Positions 29,220-42,964 are shown, counted from the first letter of the stretch. The stretch: 64,000 bases of DNA from Mesaphorura yosii (GCA_009869945.1 WIXG01000055.1:186001-250000); one strand, 5' to 3'. The notes: generated by a model not told the origin, from the letters alone. Program-made: numbers and translations.

Positions 29220-29320
29220 TTTGACTGACTTGACTGAAATTTCAACAAGACGACCTGAGACGAATGAAACGTACGAATGAAACTTAACAACACGGATACG
29301 TGTAACTGAAGTCAGTCTCA

Positions 29321-29326
29321 TTTATA
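29321..29326 (-). promoter_or_regulatory. TATA box of the 56-aa secreted peptide gene
   Basis: TATAAA on the minus strand, about 100 nt upstream of the ATG at 29,219, followed by a short leader without an evident intron. A TCAGTT initiator-like sequence lies a little closer than usual, so the exact start site is uncertain. Confidence 0.55.
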
Positions 29327-29666
29327 GAATTTTCATCAAGATTAGACGTTTGTGGCCAAACGTTTCATCTCATCGTCTCATTAGCACTGGTCTCATTACA
29401 TTACATGACAAACTCATTTGCATTGGTGCATCAGAATAATTACATATTTCGTATATCGCTTGATTCGGAGAGAAAAAAAATGCTTCCTGGATGGATTTGC
29501 CTGCTCATTTGTCCAATCATTCCGCATTGTGGTCAGATAAGCGCCGAGCCGAGTCAGAAGTCAACGCAGCAACCGCAACATTGCGTACAACTGCAGGAAA
29601 TGGATTTTGTCGTAGAACAGAAAACAGAATGGAGGCAGGCCCGAGTACTCATAGAATCGTTCTGAA

Positions 29667-29672
29667 TTTATT
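29667..29672 (-). terminator. Poly(A) signal candidate of the large SR-type gene
   Basis: AATAAA on the minus strand about 570 nt beyond the stop codon at 30,239. The stretch between (29,673-30,238) has no open frame and is best read as the 3' UTR. Confidence 0.45.
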
Positions 29673-30238
29673 ATCGCCGCTATAATAAATTATTCCATCA
29701 TTTCCAAAATGCATTACATTATTAATTAAATGGATTAGTAAAAATATGTGATTTGAGATTCGACGTAGTCCGTAATTATTCGTCATACCCGCTGATCAAT
29801 AACCCATGCTGTGCTCTTAACTCCAACAGAATTAAATACGAACACAATCGGTGCTTTGTTTGGTGACTATCAAAATTCATTGCATACACATTACACATTA
29901 TTAATTAACAATAGGTTAAAAGAAAAACATTCGGCACCATCCCACAAGCAATAGACAAGGTTATTATATCACAATTACAAACGACGCTTTAACCGAAATA
30001 AAACAAGAAGAGTCTCTCCAACAAACGCAGCCCAACCCAGATTTTCAAGTCAGCACGAAGACAGGAAACTTTCTAAGCTGTAAAAGTAAAAAAGCAAAAT
30101 AAAATGATAACCAAGAAGTAAATGCATAATAAAAAACATTGCGAAGCTTTAATAGAATAAATTCCTTCGCCGTCTTCGCCCGAACTGAGAAAATGAAACT
30201 TCTAAAAGCAAGCTGAAACACAGTTGAGGAGCAAGAAA

Positions 30239-33200
30239 CTAGTAAGGAGATGTGCCAGGAGGCGGTGGTGTCTCATCTCCTTCTGCCAACCCGACAGAAT
30301 TATTACTAACAGTGCTAACTGCACTTGTCCCGTACGAATACGGATTCGCGCCGAAATACTTATTGTCTACATTCTGGTGAAATAAATTTTTACTAGCATA
30401 ATTACCAGAGAATGTAGACGCAGGAGAAAACGACGCTGTGTCAGACTTCACGGGAGATATTGACGAGGGAGTCGAGGTGGTGGAAGTCGGAACAGCGCAA
30501 ACATCCGCACTGCTTTCCAGGCTTGATTCTGTTTTAGGCTTCTGTGACTGAGTTTCCGTGATGGAAACCTCGAACAAATTCGTTTTGGAGATCGGCTGCG
30601 GCTTTACACTGATAAGGTTCGAGTTCGTCGACTGGCCGCTGTAAGGCGTGAAGTCATAACTTGTGTAATTAGAATGAAACGTGTTGCCACCATATGAACT
30701 CCGGTGACTTGGAGAAATTTGGGTTGGAAGTGGCTGCCTGCTGCTGTTATTACTGTAGTGCGATGAATTCTGTACCAACGAAGGAATTGACGAGTTTGAA
30801 ACTATCTTTGACAATGGAATTGAAATTCCAATGTCTCCGCTTCCAGATTTGCTATTAGACTCGGTATTCTTGCTCAACTTCTTTTTGCTGGAGTTTTTCG
30901 CTGACGAATTAGCACTTGGTACAGTGACTACAGCTGGAGCTGGCAGAGCGCGTGGCGCTGACTCCTCATGAAGCGGAATTAAAACATTGCTACTTCGGTA
31001 CTCGGGCACTGTTGACGGAACCTCCTCCAAGTGTGAACTTATGCGGAGCGGTGGAGCGGACTCGCTGTACGTATGATTGTATTGTTGGTGTTCTTCATGC
31101 AAAGGATACGTCGGATTCGGAGTGGTTCGTGTCACAACTTGAATGCTTTGTCCGATGATGGGTGATTCCTTGCCGTAAGAATTTGGCGGTTTCGACGATC
31201 GTGGACTGAGTACCTTGATTGGTTGGTGATTTACGATCGTTGGAATTTTAGAACCCACTTCTACATGAGTGTGAAAACTTTCACTGTACTGTGTACGACG
31301 GAAATTTGGGGCGGGATCTCGTGCGTGGCCTGGAGGATTCTCGTATGGGGAATAATTCGCAGGCATCGGAGTTGCAAAATCATAGCTATGCGCTCCAAAT
31401 GTTGACGGTGGTGGCTTCGTAAAATCAATACCTGGTGGCAGTGACACGGGCTGAGGAGCTGAGGGCACTTCTGGTTGTGCAATGAAAGACGAAGCAGGGT
31501 CAGAATTTTGTGGCTGCACGACGGGAATCGGTGCATCTCCCTTATTGCCGTAAGGAACTTCTTCTGTGGGCTCGAACACGACGTCCAATCCCTTCTCTGC
31601 CATTGCTTGTGCGTACAAAACTAAATGGAAAAACAGAAAGAGTTAGAAACTAAGGAAAACCAGTTCATGAATCCGTTCATGCAACTCTTGCATTACATGT
31701 TTTTGGATAATATGAACTGAAAATCTGACCTAATTCTTATCTAACTGGTTGTAAAACAAACAAGAAATTGAAATTACGAGCGAATTCACTCACCTGCGTA
31801 TTGTGGGCAGACTTGATACAAAATGCCTGGAGGACAGAATGGATACGATATTTTGGGGCAGGAAGGTGGTGCGAAGAGATCGGCTTGTTCACCGTGTAGC
31901 TTCTTTTTCTTCTTCTTGCGTTTGGTTTTCTTTTTCATTTCAGCCTCAATCGCCGGGTCTTTGCCGAAGGACGGTGGAGGGGAAGCCAGTTCTTCACCTC
32001 CACTGGAGGATGTCCCGCAACCAGGATCAATCCCGTCAGCGAATTTGACCTTCTTTCGTTCTTCCTGGTTTCTGTCTCTGTAAATCATTATGTCTCTTGT
32101 AAAATAGCGGGCACATGCAAGTGTGCGAGAACAAGCTCGTAAAGCTCGTGCCAATCTGATCTGAAAATCTGCATGCAATAAACTTGAACAAATCATACCT
32201 GAAACCAAGAAGCACCAAAATCCCACGATCTGGCGGTGGTAGAATTTCGATTTTCTTCAGAGGAGGCGGTTCAGAGTCAGCATTGACGTTAGTCTCAACA
32301 GCCTCAGCAGTTGCCGTTATCTCCTCGGTCTCGGTCTTGATGATACTTTCCTCTTCAACGATTTCTTGTTTCACGGTCGCATTTCCTTCAACTTGTGTCT
32401 GCACTGCTTCAGGTACAGGCAACTCAGATTCAGGCGGAGGAGTTGATTCAGAAGGCACTTCTGTCGCATTTTCTCGTTCTTCCTTAACCGTATCGCTTTC
32501 CTTCGCTTCCGGTTCTGCTTCGGCTTTTTCTGCCGGTGGTGCGTCAGCCTCGGCCTCGGTCTTGGGTTTGCTTTCCTGCATGAATCAAGATTTCATACAA
32601 AAAATTAAATATTTACAATTTATATCAAGTGTAATTTTCACTTTCATTCCTACGTAAGCTCGCCGCTGGATTGTCTCATCATTTTAATTCAATTCGATAC
32701 TATCGCTGTACTAGATACTATTCGATACTATTTGTACCATAGCCATTACACGAAATACTAAACAATGCAATTGTATTACGCGGATGCATGCAAGCTCAAA
32801 TCGTGTGTGTTTTCAACACTTCAAGTTCGAGTAAACAGTGTAACATTTAAATTATTTTGCCATCTTATTAGAATTGTGCACAGCCAGACTTGCGTCAATT
32901 TAACTTTGAATCAGTGGAATCTCTGAAAACCGTATTTATTCATAAAAATCTACCATTCTACACTAGCGTTATGGGTTTCTATTTCTGTGCATATTATTCG
33001 ACTGCATGGACACTTTCATCTCGCACGGAAAAAGTGCACGTTAATGGGGTAAAGTGAGACTACGTGGAAATTACAGATGCATTGTGCGATTGTGTCGGTG
33101 CGGAATTCCCACGTACTTGCATGAGCTCCCGAGCACCTGCACTGGATTCCTCAAAATAACGAAAATGCAACCCACCGACTCTTGCAGTGGAAAGTGAAAG

Positions 33201-36200
33201 CTTGGAAGATCTCAGATGAATTATGACAAATATCACGAGTTAATTGTATTCAGGTTTATTTCGGCATGATGCATTGTCTTTTGTTTGTAATGAGCTACAA
33301 ATGTCACAGATGGTCAACATGAGGTATCTTAAATGCAATGGCTATGGTACGACTCAGTATTCAGTGCTTAAAAATATCATTTAACATAGTCAGTCCAACA
33401 ATAACTGAGAAGGTACATTATCCAGGGAAGTCTTTGAATGATGCCCAAATCATAAAACCACGTTTTGAATGCTTGTGGACATTACAAACGTTGTGACAGA
33501 TAATTGTAACATACAATTGAAATTGAACATTGACATGAATAAATTAACGGAGTTGATCAGTTGTACTTGTTTGCGGTGAATTGACAGTTTCAGCACAGTG
33601 AGATGAACAATCCAACAGGATGCCTCGTGTAGAAGTAGCAGCAGTAGCACTAGCTGCACAAGCTCAACGTTCGCAAGTTCAGTTTCAAACGGAAGAAGTG
33701 CATCTCCTACCTTCGCCACCCTTCGTCTATCGGGGAATTCTGGATCGCGGTGCTTGGATTTCCTTTGCAATTTCGCCTCCGCTCCTTTCTTCCGCTTTGC
33801 TCGTTCCTGAAAATTTCAGAAAATATTAGTACATGTGAATAAGCCAAACACAATTCAAAGGCCAAACTGAGAACTGGAATTCAAGCTGTACAGCTTTACT
33901 TATTTTACGTTTGGAATTTTAAGCCAATAAAGTTCACGCATAATATTGAAAATTACGTAAGTCTGAAAGTATTTTCAACAATTTGACCCAAATCAAAGAT
34001 TAATTACAAACTATTCTAAATGTATAATGTATGGGTACCAATTCAATCTTTGAAGGTTTTCTTTTTTGCTTCTCGTGCTTTGTGCTCCTTTTCCGTCTTA
34101 TTTTTGGCTCTTTCGTAATCATGGCTTCTGGATCCACGACAGGAACAGTGAATGGCACGATCGGAACTTTGATGGTGATAACTCGCCTTGGTGGATACTG
34201 CAAAATCAATAAGGATAATATTATAATATATTCTTCTAGCGTTTGCTACAGCTGAAAACCGTTATTTTACAACATAGTAGGAACTGTTAAAGTAAAAATA
34301 GGAAAATCTCAAAATGATTTACTTGGCCTGAACCGCCAATCGGGTTTCCATAAACATCAAACTGGGTGGCCACTGGGTATGTTGATCTGATCACGATTGG
34401 TGCAGCCGGAATATCGATTGGGATAACTTGAATCACGTTTCCCATCTAGAATAGAATAAATCCGTCATCACGACACGATCAAGAATTCAACTCCACGCGT
34501 TGAGAACATTGCAGCTCGGGGAACTAGACTATTATGCAGCCAAAGTAGAGCAAATATTGGTCGGCTGACTTACAAGGTTAATTTGTGAATGCAGGCGATT
34601 CATGTGAAGGATCGGTATTTGCGAAACTGGAGCTTCTGCTTCTGAACGTGGTACAGGCAAAAACTGGCTCTTCTGTAATGTTTCATTCAGGTTTCAGATT
34701 AGTATTTAAAATATGAACCATGAACACAATTCAAGGAGAAGAGTGGTTACAAAGAGTTCAAAGAGAGTACAATTTGTTTTACCTCAAGTCCCATTTCAAT
34801 TTCCAATCTCTCGTCCAATGAGAGACGTTTTGGAGATCCAAATCCCTGGCCACCGTCATCGGCCACTTCACCATGCAATTCTTGACCCGCAATCAACGGC
34901 ATCCCAGGCATGGCCTGGTCGTAGTAGTAGGATGGATCAACAGCGTACTCCAAACAAGGACCTTCGGTTGCAGGAACCAATTGAGTGTTGCTCCCAGATT
35001 GCAACTCCGAATCGCTGATAGTTGAATCCGGGACAGGTGGCGACTCGGTCTTTGCAGTTCCAGCTTCACGCGAGTCAGATTTGATTTCTTTTGGCTTTTC
35101 AAACCCTCCACTATAACGACCGCGATCATCATCATCGTCGTATCTTCTGCGCCGTCGATCTCTGTCTCGGTCTGGTGAATACCTCTCTCTATCCCTCTCG
35201 TCGCGATAACGGTGTGAATGACTGCTCTCCGAAGACCGGTGCGATGGATAGTACCTGCCTCCGTATCGATGATCACGGTCACGGCTGTTGTATCGATCGT
35301 GGAAGCTCCCGCGGCGGCCTCCTCTTAAGTCATACACATGCGCATGAAGCAGTCGGCTTCTACTATCATAATAATCCCTGCGGCTGTAGTCGCGATGGTG
35401 GCGATCACGTTCTCGGTCACGGTCGTGATGGTCGTCAGGGCTTCGACTTTGACTTTCACTCCGACTTCTCCGACTTGACCTCTTTGAGGGTTCACGTTCA
35501 GGCTCTGAAGCATCAGGAACGGTCACTTCGCCCTTGATCTCCGTTTCATAGCCAGAAGTCGAGGCTGCTGGCGTGATGGACTCACTTAGAACTGTGTTTG
35601 CTGGAGTTGTCCTAGGCGATGGCTCTAGCGATGCAGTCTTTTCTTGCATTGTCCCAATACTTGTACGATTGAGTTCTTCTTCAGAATCATCACTCCAAGA
35701 CACGAATGGTTTTTGAGTAATCAAGCTCGAGCATGGTTCACTTTTGTCCCCGTCTGCTCCGGCAATATTCATGAGCAGTTTCTCGGCACTGATGTTCTCA
35801 TCTTGCAGCACGGATTGAAGTAATGCGTCATCATCAAACACGCTCAACAGTTCATGAGTTGTATTCTCGGGATCAGGTGACAAGTCAGTTTGCTTGCTAG
35901 AATCTAGTATCGAATCGATTTCTGCGTCTAGAAGTTGTAGCTCAGCCCCCGAGAGTGGGTTTGGTGGATTCATGTTTTGCATCAACATATCAGTCTCAAT
36001 CTGAGAGTCAGAATAATTCCCTGATGGCGAAGTCAACATGTATTCGTCTTCTGCCTCTTCTCCTTGGACGTTGTCAGTCGTTCTCCTTCGACCGTAATTT
36101 GAAGAACGGCGGTCTCTTTCTCGTGACCTTTCCCTTCGCGATCTATCTCGAGAATCGCGCCGAGATTTGGAATGAGAGTCCTTCCGTGAAGATCCATTGC

Positions 36201-39200
36201 CTTTCGAATGTGATCCGCCGCCGCCATCCCTGCCTCCTTTCTCCTCATTGGAACTATCTGGAGATTTGTCCCTGCTGGTCGGCTTCGGTTTTTCCTTCTT
36301 GCCTTTCGCCTTCCTTTTCTTCTTCAGTTTCTTATGCTTGCTCTTGCTTTTGTGGTCGGACTCATCCTCCGATGATTCTTCTGAGGATGACGAAGATGAT
36401 GGCGAGGGCGAAGGAGAAGTTTCGCTGGAACTTGACTCTTGTCGCTTCTTGTGTTTTTTCTTTGCCTTCTTTTCCTTGTCTCGCTTTTTCTTTTTCTCTT
36501 TGGTCTTTTCTGGAACTTCGTGTTTGGACTTTGAATGTTTCTCCTCCACCGTCACCGGCATGTCTTCCTTCTCCTTTTCGACATGCTTTCTACTTTTCTT
36601 ATCTTTGTCATCCTCCCGTTTACTGTGCTTTTCGATGTTCACTTCTTCTTCGTCATCACCTCGCTTTTTCCGTTTTTCATCATGTTTGTTATCTTTCTCA
36701 CCACTTCGTTTTTCTTCGTCTCGGTCCTTTTCTTTGCCTTCTCGCCTCTTCTCCTTTTCGAACCGCTTCTTATCCTTTTCAATGCGCTTCTTCTCTTTGC
36801 GCTCATCGTCCTTTTCATCGTGTCGTTTGTCATCTCGTTTCTCCCTCTCCTTGGGTTCCTCGTACTTCTTCTCGTGCACTTGATCTCTCTTTTTGGATTT
36901 GCTCTTCTCTTTTGCAGTTTCACGTTCAATAGCGATTGTATCTTTCCGAAGAGGAATTTCCTCGTCACTTTCAGAAGGTGGACTTCTTCTGCTCTTCTTC
37001 TTGGGTCTCGGGGGCGAGGGAGGCGCCTCATACTTCCTCTTCAGAAGTGGCGAAGGAGCCGAGTCCATCGAGTCATCTTCATCTGACTCCGCCTGTGGCG
37101 AAGGCGATGGCATCGACTTCTTGTCTTTCTTCGCGGCCTTGCCTGAAGATTTTGCCATGGACGGTGCAGGGCTTTCGTCTCTTTCTTCGTCGGAATACAA
37201 ATGCGATATGAGGACTGCTTGCTTACCACCCGCAGGGCAGAACGCTTGTGGAGTAGCTGCGAACCACTCTCGACCCTCGGTTTTCAATGTCAAGTCTTTC
37301 GTACTCGGTTTAGAATTGATGATTTCTTTCATTGCATCAAGCACGCCACCATCTTCTTCACTGAAAATTTGTTCGCGAGTTTTGTAGTAGCCTTTACCGC
37401 ACAGAGGCGTGCACCCAAACTCAAGCGAGGGTTTGGTTTTCGTCTTTTGTATTAGGAAACTCGGATATTCTATTTTGATGTCATTCACACTGTTGATGGA
37501 GATTGTATTCAAGTCAAAAGTTGAACCTTTCGAAAGCGGAGCTCCTTGTTCCTGAGCCGGTCGACTTGGTGAAGGCGATCCAGACTGGCTTCGGCTGCAG
37601 GTTCTGTAGGGTAAAAGAGCATTTCGTCTAAATTAGCATAAACAAAAAAGGTGATGTGATGGAATCATGAGGTGGCGAAGGTGGATTAGAAGTAGTAAGC
37701 AGCACTCTTAGTTAAAAGCTAACGGATAGATGGTACAACTTCATATTCGCACATCGCACGGTTTGAGTATGGTTGATCGACTAGTCCCCACGTTATGATA
37801 TTTCCAATGGAATTCTTATATCAGAAATGCGCCCTGGCACCGATGTGACAAAAAACAGAAGCTAGATAGCATTTCAAAGAACTTACATGGCCTCAGAATT
37901 CAGTTTTCTTTTCACAATTCGCAAATCTCCGGGTCTGTACTGATGCTCGTGATAGTCGGCCCAGTCTACCGGAAGCCTCGCCAGCCTGACTGCGTCCAAC
38001 TCCTTCTCGTGTTCATAGAGTTGTTTCTCTTCTTCCGCTCGCTTCTCCCTTTCCTCATCTCTCTTGCTGCGATCACTTCTAGATTTCTCTTTCTCGCTGC
38101 CACGAGCACGATCTCTATCTTGGCCTCCATCTCTTTCACCGTCTGGGGAACCCTTTCTTGTGTCACGCTTCTTTTCGCGAACTCTGCTTCTACTTCTCGA
38201 CTTCCTGGATCTTCTCGATTCTTTCTCGCGATGCCTCTGACGTTCGGATTCACGTTCAGTGCTTTTACTCCGAGATTTCTTCCTCTTTTCAGAATCCCGT
38301 TCCATGCTCTTACTCCTGCTGCGACTATGAGATCTTCGATGCTTCCCACTCCCACGCCCTTTGCTTCTGCTCCGTGATTTTCTACTTGACTTCCTCCCAC
38401 GGTTTTCTTTCTTGTCAGCTTCTTTATCTTTATCCCTCCTATCCCTCTCCTTGTCTTTCCTATCTCGACTTCGAGATCTTGATTTCCTACCTCGTTGAGT
38501 GGACTTCCTTTCTGCCGAAGGCGATCGTGACCTCGCACTTGAACTTCTCGAATGAGATCTGGAACCGTGGCTGGAACTTCGATGTGTAGCTCTAATATGC
38601 TTTGAAGACTTTCGGCTTCGGTCTGGCGATTTGACTACCTTGTCGCTCTGAACTGATCTCAACGGCGATGAGGACACATTTACATCCATCAACGAGGGTA
38701 GTGTAGGAACCGGCGAGGGAGCGATTATAGTCGGTTTAACAACCGCAGTCACTGGAGGTGTAGTGGAAACATTGTGCGTGATCGCGTTGACTTGCTTCAA
38801 TTTTTGGTGGAGAATGGAATTCATTGCTAAAATTTCCCTCATTTTTGTTTCCTCTTGTTTTATTGTCTCAATTGCCAGTTGCTGCTCCTGCTTGTTTGAT
38901 TTTTGTACAACGGACGCTTTTGTTGGCGTTATCTTCTTCAAGCCAAAAGCCGCGGTTGGCGACGTTGCAGCCAACTTAGCAGCAGAAAATGCAAGGAGAC
39001 GCTTTTTAGCTTGTGCTTTTCCTAAAACCGTAGGTCCTGGCTTCTTGGACTCCATTGACGAAGATATTCCCAAGTCGTCCTCTGGTGTAGCTTGGCTTGG
39101 AGAATACTTGGACGAATCCGGAGGCAAAGGGATGTCGATTTCTGAATCTGCCAACTCAAGATCCTGCTCCCTGTCAGTCTCATCGGGTATAGGAATTTCT

Positions 39201-39376
39201 GCCAGAGTTTCCTTAGAAGAGCACCCATTCTGATGATTTAGCTCAGGATCGTCATCAGGAATGGGGATATCATTTGTTCTGACCGAAGAGGAGGATGAAG
39301 ATGACGAATCTGAATCATCCGAGTCGCTATCTTTGTCTCTTGGAAGCGGAAGCTCGGAATCAGAGTTGTCTGACAT
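30239..39376 (-). CDS. Very large (2,276 aa) SR/KE-rich disordered nuclear protein
   Basis: Nine coding exons join in frame: 39376-37887, 37603-34783, 34672-34574, 34445-34323, 34197-34039, 33806-33711, 32575-32199, 32077-31794 and 31620-30239 (stop). In order the protein has an acidic Ser-rich N-terminus with repeated ELPLP/DIPIP/EIPIP/DIPLP motifs (residues 1-100), a coiled-coil-like Gln/Lys/Glu segment (about 175-210), an SR/RD domain (about 275-460), and a conserved-looking linker (LARLPVDWADYHEHQYRPGD). Then follow Lys/Glu-rich tracts with a Ser run, a second SR/RD/Y region, KRLSLDERLEIEMGLE, small exons rich in Pro/Ile/Val, KKVKFADGIDPG followed by a lysine tract, and a Pro/Ser/Asn/Tyr-rich tail. 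SR and KE tracts of this kind suggest nuclear-speckle, splicing or RNA polymerase II CTD work. I saw no RRM, zinc finger, SURP or G-patch, so I do not name a family. The start is MSDNSD, 14 nt after a 5'-UTR splice acceptor. Confidence 0.85.
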
Positions 39377-41130
39377 GACAGTGAGTGAGTCTGTAAAAAA
39401 AAGGTTCAATTATTCTAAAACCACATCCACATTACTGATTACCGCTATTAGCGCAAGCATTCATTATTCATTGGATTCTTGGATTAGGACCTAATGTCCA
39501 CCTAATACAACAGTTGTTTTATGCTCATCTATGCTTTCCGATAAAAAGAAGACACAATCCGAAGTAATTCAAGAAACTGAAATCATAAGTGTAAGCATTG
39601 TCGTGCCATCACTAGAGTATTCATGAGTCTTTTCAGAATATGATATAGATTTAGATTTCTTAGGGGCATCGGCTGTAATGAAAACTCGGCACATACATTG
39701 CATGATTGCATAAAGTCACCTTCCGTAATTTCCGTTCCACTCCCATTTCAGAAGTAAATAGCTTAACACCTGGCCTGATGCATACTTCAACTTACAGGCT
39801 GATTATGAGCCTTCCGGCCTTCGGACCCTAACTTACGCACTAAAATGTTGGCATTAACCTTAGTCAATTGTAAGTTGTTTTTTCACTCTAAAAAGGTATC
39901 AGAAGTTTCTACCTCATTCATCAGCAAAAATGAATGCTCATTTCACGGATGTCTGGAGATCAGAGTATTGAGTTAACTACTATTCATATCAATGGCAACC
40001 AATTTTCAACTGATAAATGTAGTATTTTTGTACGACATAATGAGAATCTGAATTCGGGCGTTTTATAGACAGGGCAAGACTCCAATCTGAGTTCACTCTT
40101 GTCCAATATTGCACACATTTCATGACAAGAGCCGAGTCGGACGGAGCGGAGAGATTTCTTATTTCGCCCCGCAACAGTCATGATGTCAGAAATTTTCTGT
40201 CCAACCCTTACCTAAAATTTTTAAGACACTGGCATCGGCTCATCGATTATGTGACAACAAATACAAATAAAACAACGTTATTTAGGTTTTTAGGTAAATA
40301 TTCCTGAAATTGACTATTGGTCTTTTACTACCTAACACCCATGAGTCAATCAAGGTAACACACCAACTCCGAAAGAAAATATATGTCCGCCGTGCAGCAT
40401 CAATGTGTCTACAGCCTACCAAGGTATTACACTCCTCATTTTCATTTGAAAACTTGATTTACTGTGTCATTTGGAAATTCTAAATTCTAGTCCTGTTGGA
40501 TTGTGACATGGACTTCATGTATGGGCAGTTTGCCTCTTCCGCTGCTGCTTTCATTAAAACTGGAATCGTGGAATCCATTATTGCATAAGCTATGATAGTC
40601 TCCCAAAGCGCTGCAACACTCGCGACGATCAAAAGATTGAATTTTGGTGTAGCGGGCGTAGACATAGCTACTATACGAAGGGAATAGCTTCTTGCCTAAT
40701 CTGAAAATGACCGTCCACTGGCTAAATTCATCCTATCACATAATTTTTATACAATCCTACAACGAAATAAGTCAGCCCGGTCGACTTCATCAATTGACCA
40801 AATGACGTAGTATCTGGTAACCATACAAAATGGTGGAACTGGTACTCTGTCCGGCCTACGACCTTGCCTTTTCTCACCTCCTCTTTAATGTAACCGTTGT
40901 TCAGAACATCTTTCTTTGAATTCTTTGGATGTTGGTTCGCCAGGTCTTCTTTTTCGTCGCTTCTTACATTGCAGCTTCGCAGCCTAACAAAATGAACCCC
41001 CGTTATTGTTAATAATCAATCAATCAGTTACTCAGTCAGGCTATCATCAGCATAGGATACTTAATTTACATTCATTCACATTTGAACGGTTCGTCAATCT
41101 ATAAGTTTATACTAAAACTGTATAATTCTT
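39377..41130 (-). other. First intron / 5' UTR region of the large SR-type gene
   Basis: The coding exon begins at 39,390 after a good acceptor (a long T run ending in acag). A plausible minus-strand donor (AAGCG-gtaagaatt) lies near 41,133, so a 5' noncoding exon may end there and the interval would be its intron. It contains one small same-strand open frame (40,480-40,665), listed separately; nothing else is recognised. Confidence 0.45.
40480..40665 (-). CDS. Possible 61-aa single-helix membrane microprotein
   Basis: An ATG-started open frame reading MSTPATPKFNLLIVASVAAL, continuing through WETIIAYAIMD, then a soluble tail with AAAEEANCPYMKS and a basic end. It has one hydrophobic stretch (about residues 10-31) typical of small mitochondrial or ER membrane proteins. 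Codon choice looks more like the neighbouring genes than like random DNA. A tag lies just before the ATG (cgtatag-TAGCTATG), so it could be an exon preceded by the candidate 5' exon at about 41,133. I do not recognise a family. It may be a nested gene in the intron of the large SR-type gene, or chance. Confidence 0.3.
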   Translation of the reverse strand: MSTPATPKFNLLIVASVAALWETIIAYAIMDSTIPVLMKAAAEEANCPYMKSMSQSNRTRI

Positions 41131-41133
41131 ACC

Positions 41134-42089
41134 GCTTTGATTTCCAACCGAAGCTCAAGACGAGGACTTGGAGGACCGTCGAATGTTGAATGCACTATCC
41201 AGTAATTTATGTACACTTGCTAAACTTATACCAATTCTATTACAATTACAGAAAAACAATCATTCAATTTATAACAATAACGAATTCCGTTCGAATTCCA
41301 ATTACAGGAGACCCGAGTCGAATTCACAATTCAATCTAACCAATGCAACTAAACACTAAACCCAGAACCAGGCCCAGGATCCGTGCAGAGGTAAACCAAA
41401 TATTATGCGGCTGCTGCGGCTTGGCTATTGGGGCATTGCAAGAACGGCAAGAAGCCAGGATAGAAGAGCGACAATAGAAAGTCGGACTGCACTCCGCCTC
41501 TGCCTGCTTGTTTGCTGGAGCCGTATTTCGAGATCTATGAACTGGGTTGCGAGTTATCACGGGCCTTGTGAGCTATTGCTGTTGCACAAAAGAATCCAGA
41601 GAGCGGACCCCAAGCAGAACACAGCGCAGGCACGGAGCAAGCACGGTGCACACATCACGGCGAGCGAGCACGCGGTGGTCTCCCTCGCGAGAAGATGGCA
41701 AGCAGAAGGCGAACTGGGAGTGATGAGGGCTGAGAAGAAAGGTAAAGAAGTCGATGCCATTAAACCCTCTTGCCCGGCTTCCATTGGCCGGCCAGGCCAT
41801 GCCAGTTTCCACACATACACACAAAGAAAGGTTAACACACGATACGAGCACAGGCAAAGAGACGCGTCTTGTCCCCTTTCGTGCACGTTCAGCCGCCGCT
41901 TGGAAGCGTCTTTTTTTACTCCTTTCTTGTATCGTATGGATTTTTGAGCCACTCAATTTGCAAGCCATAGCCAAGGGAGTAAGTTGTGTGGTGAGTTCTT
42001 CGGTCTTCGACAAATTCTTCGATTCTTCGACTTCGAAACCTTGTAAAAGGTTTACACAATCTACATCAGTTATCTTCGTCAACATCTTG
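41134..42089. promoter_or_regulatory. Probable divergent promoter region and 5' noncoding exon of the RRM gene
   Basis: The plus-strand RRM gene has a 5'-UTR exon that ends at 42,089 (CATCTTG-gtaagtgg) and is joined to the coding exon at 42,959. A minus-strand donor near 41,133 would serve the large SR-type gene. The CpG-richer interval between them is therefore a likely shared promoter. Overlapping open frames of 110-180 codons on both strands here do not resemble proteins. No TATA box is evident, as expected for broadly expressed genes. Confidence 0.5.
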
Positions 42090-42964
42090 GTAAGTGGAAC
42101 CCACTGAATATTTCAGTAGTTACCTAATTAGGCCGGCAATTGGCATTGTTTGAGCGGCATGCCGGGCAAGGCGCGGCGTGTTCATTCGCTGCAACTGTTA
42201 ATTATGTAATTATTCGACCGGCGCTAGAGCATGCTTGAATACGGGCACGCGGCAACCATCTTTATGGTCAGGAGTGGTAAAAGCTTGATGGAAGTGCAGT
42301 TAAAAATTAAAACTGCATCTGATCCGGTGAAATGCGAATTTCCCCGGCATGCCTTCTGCATCCTCTGCGTTAGCTACTACACGGTTGGTGGGTAGTTCAT
42401 TACACTAATGAGACATTTATTAATTTCAAATTCAATTCATCACCATATCTCATGTGCACCAGTTTTCAAAGTGTACTCTATGCTCTGCTAAATCTGAATA
42501 GTTTGGCACTAGCTCGATTGTTTATCAGCTACTCACACTAATTAACTAATTTACAATTTACGAAAATTTTAGACTGTCTGACTCATGAATCGTGATATCA
42601 AAAACATCAGTGATACAAATTGTTGACCGTAGTATAGTCATTTTATGGAGAATGCACCGACATGAAATATTGTCCAGGGTGTGTACGGCTGTATGGGTGA
42701 AGTTCTAGCTTAGAACCTCTGCGCATGTAAATCACACGGTCATTCCATTTTCTCAGAAATTACCTTGCATCTTCTGAACCCACTTTGTTTAGCAAAGTCT
42801 GTAGGTTGGAGCAGCACGCCAGCTATTAAGCTATCTAAACATTTTAACATTACTAAGCAACTGTAATTGGTTTTTGCTTGTAATTCTTTCAATTTTCATC
42901 AACGACTATTGCAGTAACCACAATATACTAAAGCTGACTTGTTTTCGTTTTGAAATAGATCAAC

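Noticed and set aside
35955..36932. A 325-codon open frame and several other 130-230-codon frames on the plus strand
   Set aside because: They are antisense shadows of the SR/KE-rich coding exon: the reverse complement of Lys/Glu/Arg codons yields Phe/Ser/Leu-rich frames without stops.
41405..42107. Overlapping 110-180-codon frames on both strands
   Set aside because: They lie in the CpG-richer promoter and 5' noncoding exon of the RRM gene; none resembles a protein, and the strands cancel each other.
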